A stretch of DNA of 18,409 nucleotides, taken from JANXLS01 sp038227045 (GTDB taxonomy: Bacteria > Planctomycetota > SZUA-567 > H5-PLA8). The stretch covers positions 1 through 18,409 of the forward strand of contig JBBRQD010000103.1 in assembly GCA_038227045.1 (NCBI GenBank), in the 5' to 3' direction. The translations under genes were made by a program, and so were the position numbers. The notes under the pieces were generated by a model that worked only from the letters and a program-made list of their open reading frames with translations, ran no database searches and was not told the origin of the DNA. Shown in pieces: positions 13,631 to 18,409 of this stretch (the stretch's first letter is position 1; the number at the start of each line of letters is the position of its first letter).

Positions 13631-14404
13631 ATGAACGCAGCGCTCGTTTTGCCCGCGCGGCTGGCTTCCACGCGGCTGCCCAACAAATTGCTTTTGAATG
13701 ACTCCGGAAAAACGGTTCTGGAGCACACGCTCGACCGTGCGCGCGAGGCGATGGCGTTGTCAAACGGCCTGATCGTGCGCATTCTCGTCGCGGCCGACGA
13801 CGAACGGCTGATCGCGGCGGCGCGGCGCGGCGGCGCGGACGCCGTTCTGACGCGCGCTGATCACACCAGCGGCACCGACCGCATCGCCGAGGCTGCGGAG
13901 AAATTAAGCGAAGAACTGATCGTCAATCTGCAAGCCGACGAACCGGAGATCGATCCGGCGAACGTGGTGCTGGCCGCGCGGCTGCTGGCCGGCTCCACGG
14001 AAAGCGCGCCGATGTCCACGCTGGCGGTGCCTATTTACGACGAAGAAAAATTCCTAAAAACAAGCGTCGTCAAAGTCGTCGTCAGCGGCACCGGCAACGC
14101 GCTGTATTTCAGCCGCGCACCGATTCCGCATCTGCGCGACGCGGCCGACGCCCACTTATTAAACGTGGGCGGGCGGCGCGTGTACAGCTACCATCATCTG
14201 GGGTTGTACGCCTATCGGCGGGCGTTTCTGCTGGGCTACAAAAATCTGCCGGCGTCGTTGCTGGAGAAATTGGAGAAGCTGGAGCAATTGCGCGCGCTGG
14301 AAGCGGGGCACACGATCAAGGTCGGCATCGCCACATCGAATCCGCCGGGGATCGATACTCCGGAGGATTACGCGGCGTTTTTGAAACGGATCGCATGCCG
14401 CTGA
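13631..14404 (+). CDS. kdsB: 3-deoxy-manno-octulosonate cytidylyltransferase (CMP-Kdo synthetase)
   Basis: KdsB activates Kdo with CTP to CMP-Kdo, the donor for the inner core of lipopolysaccharide; its presence implies an outer membrane. The 257-residue product has the nucleotide-binding start LVLPARLASTRLPNKLLL (IPARxxSTRLPGK type), DHTSGTDRIAEAA at 77-89, LQADEPEI at 100-107 where most members have LQGDEP, and YSYHHLGLYAYRRAFL near residue 195. The open frame begins earlier, inside the preceding gene, but ATG 13631 with TGGAG four bases upstream gives the family start. pyrG, which makes its CTP substrate, follows in the same direction after 175 bases. Confidence 0.95.
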   Translation: MNAALVLPARLASTRLPNKLLLNDSGKTVLEHTLDRAREAMALSNGLIVRILVAADDERLIAAARRGGADAVLTRADHTSGTDRIAEAAEKLSEELIVNLQADEPEIDPANVVLAARLLAGSTESAPMSTLAVPIYDEEKFLKTSVVKVVVSGTGNALYFSRAPIPHLRDAADAHLLNVGGRRVYSYHHLGLYAYRRAFLLGYKNLPASLLEKLEKLEQLRALEAGHTIKVGIATSNPPGIDTPEDYAAFLKRIACR

Positions 14405-14424
14405 TTATTTGGGTATTCAGGTTT

Positions 14425-14446
14425 CGCCGAAAGGGCGCTTTTTCCA
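14425..14446 (+). terminator. Weak terminator-like hairpin after kdsB
   Basis: CGCC and GGCG pair around a GAAAG loop and are followed by CTTTTT. The stem has only four G-C pairs, so efficiency is doubtful. It lies about 20 bases after the kdsB stop. The remaining gap to pyrG is AT-rich (14451-14510), with no convincing promoter pair. Confidence 0.3.
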
Positions 14447-14579
14447 TCATTATATTGATCGATTTCTTTCAAATAAAAAATGAAAAATGAAAGAATTTAT
14501 GTGGCGGCGCGTGCGTGTTTGAATCAAGCTTTCCAGACAGCACTGTCGTTCACTCGTTTTCCAGGATCATCGCACTGCA

Positions 14580-16193
14580 ATGGCTAAACACATCTTCGTC
14601 ACCGGCGGCGTTGTTTCATCGCTGGGCAAGGGCATCACGACCGGCGCGGTGGGCCTGCTGCTCAAGCGCATGGGCCTCACCGTCCGCCTTCAGAAACTCG
14701 ATCCGTATCTCAATGTCGATCCCGGGACGATGAATCCCTACGAGCACGGCGAAGTTTACGTCACCGAGGACGGTGCCGAAACGGATCTCGACCTGGGCCA
14801 CTACGAACGCTTCACCGGCGACTTCGTCTCGCGCGACAGCAACTATACGATGGGCCAGATTTATTCGACGGTCATCGGCAAGGAGCGGCGCGGCGATTAC
14901 CTCGGCAAAACGGTGCAGGTCGTGCCGCACACCACCGACGAAATCAAAAGCTGCATCCACAAAATCGCGCAGCCGGGCGTGGACGTGGTCATCACCGAAA
15001 TCGGCGGGACCGTCGGCGACATCGAGGGCGCGCCGATGCTCGAAGCCGTGCGCCAGTTCCGCCACGAAGTCGGCAGCCGCAACTGCATGTTCATTCATTT
15101 GACGCTCGTGCCCTATATCAAGGCCGCGGGCGAAGTGAAAACCAAACCGACGCAGCAGTCCGTCGGCGAACTGCGGCGCATCGGCATTCAGCCCGACATC
15201 CTGGTCGTGCGCACCGAAGTCTATATTAACGAAGAAACGAAGAAGAAGATGGCGTTGTACTGCAACGTCGATTACGAGGCGGTGATCGTCGAGAAGGATG
15301 TCGATCACAGCATTTACGAAGTGCCGCTGGCGCTGGTCGAACAGGGCATGGATCAGTTGATCAACGACCGGCTGAGCCTGGCGCGCGGCAAGCCGAAAAT
15401 GACCGATTGGATCGCCGTCGTCGAATCGATCAAGCATCCCGAGCACAGCGTCAAGATCGCGGTCGCCGGCAAATACATCAAGATTCAGGATGCGTATAAA
15501 TCGATTTACGAATCGCTCAGCCATGCCGGCATTTTTCACCGGGCGAAAGTCGAGATCGTGCGCATCGAAGCCGAGAGCCTGGAAAAACGCGGCGCGCTCG
15601 CACAGCTCGAAGGCGTGCACGGCATTCTCGTGCCAGGCGGTTTCGGGCTGCGCGGCACCGAGGGCAAAATCGCGGCGATTCAACACGCGCGCGAAACCAA
15701 AGTTCCTTATTATGGACTGTGTCTTGGAATGCAGCTCGCGGTGATCGAGTTCGGGCGCAACGTCTGTGGCTTGAGCGACGCGACATCGACGGAGTTCAAC
15801 GCCGCATGCACCAACCCGGTCATCCACATCATGCCCGACCAGGCAAACGTCGCGGTAAAGGGCGGCACGATGCGGCTGGGCGCGTATCCTTGCGCATTGA
15901 CGGACGGTTCGAAAGCGCAGGCGGCTTACGGGCAGAAGCAAGTCAACGAGCGCCATCGGCACCGCTATGAATTCAACAACAAATACCGCGAGCAATTCGA
16001 AAAAAGCGGCATGGTTTTCAGCGGGCTTTCGCCGGACGGGCGGCTGGTTGAAATCGTCGAATTGACGGATCACCCGTGGTTCGTGGCGGTGCAATTTCAT
16101 CCGGAATTCAAATCGACGCCGACGAACCCGCATCCGCTTTTCCGTGAATTTATTGGGGCGGCTTTGGCTTACTCCAAGACCGCGAAGAAATGA
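14580..16193 (+). CDS. pyrG: CTP synthase (glutamine-hydrolysing)
   Basis: PyrG aminates UTP to CTP using ATP and glutamine, the final step of pyrimidine nucleotide synthesis. The 537-residue protein is full length. The synthase domain opens KHIFVTGGVVSSLGKG with its P-loop at 9-18, then LQKLDPYLNVDPGTMNPYEHGEVYV at 38-62 and ITEIGGTVGDIE at 138-149. The amidotransferase domain has nucleophile Cys381 in GLCLGMQ and partners His507 and Glu509 in QFHPEF. The MAKHIFVTGG start is the family norm, although the nearest purine-rich site (AGGA) is 13 bases away. CTP is also the substrate of KdsB encoded just upstream, a plausible reason for adjacency. Confidence 0.98.
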   Translation: MAKHIFVTGGVVSSLGKGITTGAVGLLLKRMGLTVRLQKLDPYLNVDPGTMNPYEHGEVYVTEDGAETDLDLGHYERFTGDFVSRDSNYTMGQIYSTVIGKERRGDYLGKTVQVVPHTTDEIKSCIHKIAQPGVDVVITEIGGTVGDIEGAPMLEAVRQFRHEVGSRNCMFIHLTLVPYIKAAGEVKTKPTQQSVGELRRIGIQPDILVVRTEVYINEETKKKMALYCNVDYEAVIVEKDVDHSIYEVPLALVEQGMDQLINDRLSLARGKPKMTDWIAVVESIKHPEHSVKIAVAGKYIKIQDAYKSIYESLSHAGIFHRAKVEIVRIEAESLEKRGALAQLEGVHGILVPGGFGLRGTEGKIAAIQHARETKVPYYGLCLGMQLAVIEFGRNVCGLSDATSTEFNAACTNPVIHIMPDQANVAVKGGTMRLGAYPCALTDGSKAQAAYGQKQVNERHRHRYEFNNKYREQFEKSGMVFSGLSPDGRLVEIVELTDHPWFVAVQFHPEFKSTPTNPHPLFREFIGAALAYSKTAKK

Positions 16194-16222
16194 TTGGAAA
16201 AGGCGAAGAGACGGCTTTTAAC

Positions 16223-16260
16223 CGCGGATAACGCTGATCTTCGCGGATAAACGCGGATAA
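16223..16260 (+). repeat. Short direct repeats CGCGGATAA (three copies)
   Basis: CGCGGATAA occurs at 16223-16231, 16242-16250 and 16252-16260 in the 80-base gap between the convergent pyrG and TIGR00300-family genes. The block resembles degenerate near-tandem repeats common in intergenic regions of some uncultured Gram-negatives. No hairpin or T-tract is present. Confidence 0.55.
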
Positions 16261-16273
16261 TTGGGGAATGGTT

Positions 16274-17515
16274 TTATCTCGACAATTCTTTTGCCAGCGT
16301 CCGCAAAAACAACTCCGCGTCCGTCACCAGCCCGATTGCCTGAAACGTCCCGCGGTCCGCGAGTTTCGTCACGACTGCCGGATTAATATCCACGCAGATT
16401 GTCCGCACCGATGCCGCAAGCATGTTGCCCGTGGCGATGGAGAGCAGTGTTGTTCCCACCATCAGCGCGAGTGTCACGCCCGGCAGCAGCGCGCGCATCG
16501 CGTCCTGCGCCTGTGGCATGTCGACGATTACGTCCGGCAACGGACCGTCGTCGCGGATTGATCCGGAGAGCACGAACGGGATTTTTTTCTCCACGCAGGC
16601 GCGCATGATGCCCGATGGAATCACGCCCTTCTTCACGGCTGCCGCGATTGAGCCGGCTGCGCGGATGCGATTGATTGTTCGCAGATGATGTTCGTGCCCG
16701 TGTTCGACGGGTGCGCCGGATTGCAGCGAGACGCCGAGGCTGGTGCCGAAGAGCGCCGATTCGATGTCGTGCGCGGCCAGCGCGTTTCCGGCGAAGAGAA
16801 TGTCGATGAAGCCCGCGCGAATTATTTTTTCAAGGTGCGGTCCCGCGCCGGTGTGGACGATCGCCGGGCCACCAACGAAGAGAATTTTCTCGCGCCGTTT
16901 TTTGGCCGCGCGAATCGCGCGCGCGATTTCGCGGATGACCAGATGCTTGGGTTTTTCGCTGGAGACCGCGCTGCCCATGAAGCCGAAGGCTTCCTTCTCC
17001 GCGCCTTCCCGGCCTTCTGAGCGGCCGGGGGCTTCGACGCGCACGCCCGCGTGGCCGGTGACGACCGCGTCGCCTTTCGCGACGCGGTGCATCCGCACGC
17101 AGCGCGCGCGCTGCTTCTTTTTATCGACGACCAGCGCGCAATCCATCTCGGCGTTTTCCACGCGCAGCCAATGCCCGCCGATCAGAATTTCAGTGGCCAG
17201 ATTCGTGCTCGCGTAAAAGTCGTCGGGCAGCACGCCGTCACGCGGAGCGGGTTCGAGCACGGCATCGCTGCGATTGAGCTGTGTTGCCCCCGAGCGCGCG
17301 ATCAGTTCGACCACGCTTTGCAGCGTGGCATCGTCTTTTGCGGTCACGGTTACACGCGCGTGGCTCGTGTCTTTGCGCGTGTGCCCGATATCGATTTTAT
17401 CGATGCGGTAATCCGCGCCGAGCGAGACGATCTGATCGAGCACGCGCGGCAGCGTCTGGTTGTCGAGGATGTGTCCGCGAAGTTCGATGGTTTCGGTGAA
17501 CATAGGGAGGGGCAT
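16274..17515 (-). CDS. TIGR00300 / LOR-SDH region family protein, possible ornithine cyclodeaminase
   Basis: The 413-residue product belongs to the TIGR00300 family, named for a region shared with bifunctional lysine-ketoglutarate reductase/saccharopine dehydrogenase. Characterised archaeal relatives and the C-terminal part of cyanobacterial AgrE-type proteins convert ornithine to proline; that function is a transfer from family knowledge, not shown here. Visible features are the N-terminal ELRGHILDNQTLPRVLDQI, IDIGHTRKDTSHARV at 41-55, and GFMGSAVSSEKP at 178-189. The nucleotide-binding stretch ILFVGGPAIVHTGAG is at 211-225, and MVGTTLLSIATGNML at 352-366. No amidinotransferase-like N-terminal domain is attached, so it is the stand-alone form. 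ATG 17515 and ATG 17503 are both possible starts; neither has a good ribosome-binding site. Confidence 0.85.
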   Translation of the reverse strand: MPLPMFTETIELRGHILDNQTLPRVLDQIVSLGADYRIDKIDIGHTRKDTSHARVTVTAKDDATLQSVVELIARSGATQLNRSDAVLEPAPRDGVLPDDFYASTNLATEILIGGHWLRVENAEMDCALVVDKKKQRARCVRMHRVAKGDAVVTGHAGVRVEAPGRSEGREGAEKEAFGFMGSAVSSEKPKHLVIREIARAIRAAKKRREKILFVGGPAIVHTGAGPHLEKIIRAGFIDILFAGNALAAHDIESALFGTSLGVSLQSGAPVEHGHEHHLRTINRIRAAGSIAAAVKKGVIPSGIMRACVEKKIPFVLSGSIRDDGPLPDVIVDMPQAQDAMRALLPGVTLALMVGTTLLSIATGNMLAASVRTICVDINPAVVTKLADRGTFQAIGLVTDAELFLRTLAKELSR

Positions 17516-17554
17516 GTTTCGTCATGCAGTGCTGGCCGTTCACTGAATGTAGAC

Positions 17555-17596
17555 GGGACGGCACGAAACTATTTCGAAACGTTTCGTGCGCGTCCC
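17555..17596. repeat. Long bulged hairpin between the two last minus-strand genes
   Basis: GGGACG plus GCACGAAAC (17555-17569) pair with GTTTCGTGC (17581-17589) and CGTCCC (17591-17596), with one bulged G and an 11-base loop. The 15-bp stem lies 16 bases after the stop of the upstream gene and before the TIGR00300-family start. No T-tract follows on the minus strand, so it is more likely an mRNA 3'-end stabiliser or a palindromic repeat than a terminator. Confidence 0.55.
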
Positions 17597-17612
17597 TGTT
17601 CTGTGCATTCGC

Positions 17613-18176
17613 TCAGTTGATCTTTTCAACAGTGATATCATCGCCGTACACAGTGCCGGTCACGTTAATCGGATCGCCATTCTGGCGGATGGCTTCGATC
17701 TTTGTGGCCAGTTCGCTCGAGGCGATCAGATTGTACGTGCGATCGAGCTTGTTGCCGCCGCGAGCCAGCAGCCGGCAGACCACCCCGGCTTTGGCATCCA
17801 GCGCCTTGATCGCCATCTTCCCGCCGACCGTTACTTTGGTGCCGTCGGGATAGGCGTCTTCCTTCATCCGTTTTTCTTCTTCCGCCTTTTTAGCATCGGC
17901 GAGCGCTTTCTCTTTGGTCATTTTTTCGTCGGCCATGGACTTCTCTCCCTTGGCCTTTTCGTCCATCTTGCCCTTCTCTTCGGCGACCTTTGGGTCGTCC
18001 GGCTTTTTGTTTTTGGCGTCGCGCGCTTCTTTCAATTTTGCGAGACGATCCTGCTTGGCCTGCTCATTGGCAGCCCGGCGTTCAGCGTCCCTTTTTTCTT
18101 TGTCGTCATCGGCGGCACGCAGCAGAGTGCCATTCAGTGCGACAAGAAAACACACAGCCATGATCCAATGTTTCAT
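17613..18176 (-). CDS. Exported, highly charged protein of unknown function
   Basis: A 187-residue protein with a clear signal peptide (MKHWIMAVCFLVALNGTLLRA, cleavage near residue 21). Residues about 23-108 are an extreme Lys/Glu/Asp/Ala stretch (for example DKEKRDAERRAANEQAKQDR), predicted as a solvent-exposed helix or coiled coil. Residues about 109-187 form a small folded domain (YPDGTKVTVGGKMAIKALD to INVTGTVYGDDITVEKI) resembling OB-fold-like beta modules, though I cannot assign it firmly. The start is supported by GAGGAG about seven bases upstream. A -10-like box lies at 18216-18221, and a terminator that would stop transcripts entering from the right lies at 18243-18270. No function is assigned. 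Confidence 0.75.
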   Translation of the reverse strand: MKHWIMAVCFLVALNGTLLRAADDDKEKRDAERRAANEQAKQDRLAKLKEARDAKNKKPDDPKVAEEKGKMDEKAKGEKSMADEKMTKEKALADAKKAEEEKRMKEDAYPDGTKVTVGGKMAIKALDAKAGVVCRLLARGGNKLDRTYNLIASSELATKIEAIRQNGDPINVTGTVYGDDITVEKIN

Positions 18177-18215
18177 ATAAAATCTCCTCGATGTGTTTTG
18201 ATTCGACGAAACCCC

Positions 18216-18221
18216 ATTTTA
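18216..18221 (-). promoter_or_regulatory. Candidate -10 element of the exported charged-protein gene
   Basis: Minus-strand TAAAAT matches the -10 consensus at 5/6 and has TG immediately before it. It lies 39 bases from the ATG at 18176. No good -35 hexamer is found at 16-18 bases, where the sequence (TTATGG / TATGGA) is poor. Confidence 0.3.
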
Positions 18222-18242
18222 CACTGAATACACCAAATTCCA

Positions 18243-18270
18243 TAAAAAAAAGTGCTGAGTGCTCAGCACT
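18243..18270 (-). terminator. Minus-strand intrinsic terminator next to the insertion sequence
   Basis: AGTGCTGA (18251-18258) pairs perfectly with TCAGCACT (18263-18270) around a 4-base loop. On the minus strand the hairpin is followed directly by a T-run from 18250 down to 18244. It would end transcripts arriving from the right before they reach the 17613-18176 gene. The unit also resembles the AGTGCTGAGTGCT-type repeats seen between genes in some lineages. Confidence 0.65.
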
Positions 18271-18271
18271 C

Positions 18272-18409
18272 CAGGGCCTTTCAAAAGTCCTCATTTTTCG
18301 TAGAGAAATAGCCGATCTTCTATTCAAAGGAGATCAGAAAAATGAGTGTTGCCGCTGAAATTTCGCTTTTCGATGCCTTCAAGCAGGTTCCCGATCCGCG
18401 CAAACCGCG
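18272..18409 (+). mobile_element. Left end of an ISAs1-like insertion sequence (partial)
   Basis: A transposase gene starts at 18342 and runs off the window. The presumed left terminal inverted repeat begins CAGGGCCTTTCAAAAG at 18272, one base after the terminator hairpin; CAGGG is a common start for ISAs1-family ends. The right end is outside the window, so the boundary is provisional. Confidence 0.5.
18342..18409 (+). CDS. ISAs1-like transposase, N-terminal fragment
   Basis: Twenty-two codons and two bases are visible: MSVAAEISLFDAFKQVPDPR and onward. The motif F-x-x-V/I-P-D-P-R near the N-terminus is characteristic of the DDE_Tnp_1-associated N-terminal domain of ISAs1-family (H-repeat) transposases. 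AAGGAGA (18327-18333) lies eight bases upstream of the ATG, a strong ribosome-binding site. The catalytic domain is outside the window, so whether the gene is intact is unknown. Confidence 0.6.
   Translation, partial: MSVAAEISLFDAFKQVPDPRKP

Noticed and set aside
14616..16133. 505-codon open frame on the minus strand
   Set aside because: It is fully antisense to pyrG, whose translation contains every family motif. The antisense product is Arg/His/Asp-rich with no domain, a common artefact in GC-rich genes.
16223..16260. CRISPR-like array
   Set aside because: The repeats are only nine bases, spacers are irregular (10 and 1 bases) and no cas gene is nearby.

Overview
This is an 18.4 kb chromosomal window from a GC-rich bacterium (hand counts of 60-base lines: 39/60 G+C in guaA, but 28/60 and 25/60 in the accessory patch at 10.4-11.0 kb). 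It has a two-membrane cell plan: kdsB supplies the activated Kdo sugar of lipopolysaccharide, and several products carry export signals. A protein joining a zinc ribbon, one membrane helix and a PA14 domain, a TIGR00300-type enzyme, and intergenic space crowded with degenerate repeats all resemble uncultured planctomycete/PVC-like lineages. That placement is an impression, and no rRNA or other decisive marker is present.

Layout. 1-137: right end of an IS66-like insertion sequence, inserted into a secreted-protein gene (93-584, minus) whose last 14 codons are IS sequence. 816-2157: pspA (minus), divergent from a small two-helix membrane protein (plus). 2267-3605: a flavin reductase and a pirin (minus), each preceded by a copy of the same short repeat. 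3693-4583: an exported protein with a Pro/Ala linker and a Gly/Tyr-rich tail. 4842-6266: rarA, carrying an in-frame double-hairpin palindromic element. 6279-6531: a second double-hairpin element, then a promoter and a large leader stem-loop before guaB (6555-8093). guaA follows (8314-9852), separated by a 126-base inverted repeat.

9881-11345 is an AT-richer accessory patch: an unknown 127-aa gene, a DUF4160-DUF2442 pair, a probable frameshifted third gene, a decayed second copy of the 127-aa gene, and a tRNA-like remnant. It is closed by a strong terminator that belongs to the minus-strand transaldolase (11376-12092). 12370-16193: zinc-ribbon/PA14 protein, kdsB and pyrG (plus). 16274-18176: a TIGR00300 / LOR-SDH family protein and an exported charged protein (minus). 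From about 18272 a second insertion sequence begins, with the first 22 codons of an ISAs1-like transposase.

The core genes point to nucleotide synthesis (guaB and guaA make GMP; pyrG makes CTP, which KdsB uses to activate Kdo), genome maintenance (rarA) and envelope stress (pspA). The most unusual content is the repeat layer: at least seven sequence-unrelated palindromic or direct-repeat families occupy the gaps between genes, and one has entered a conserved coding sequence without breaking its frame.
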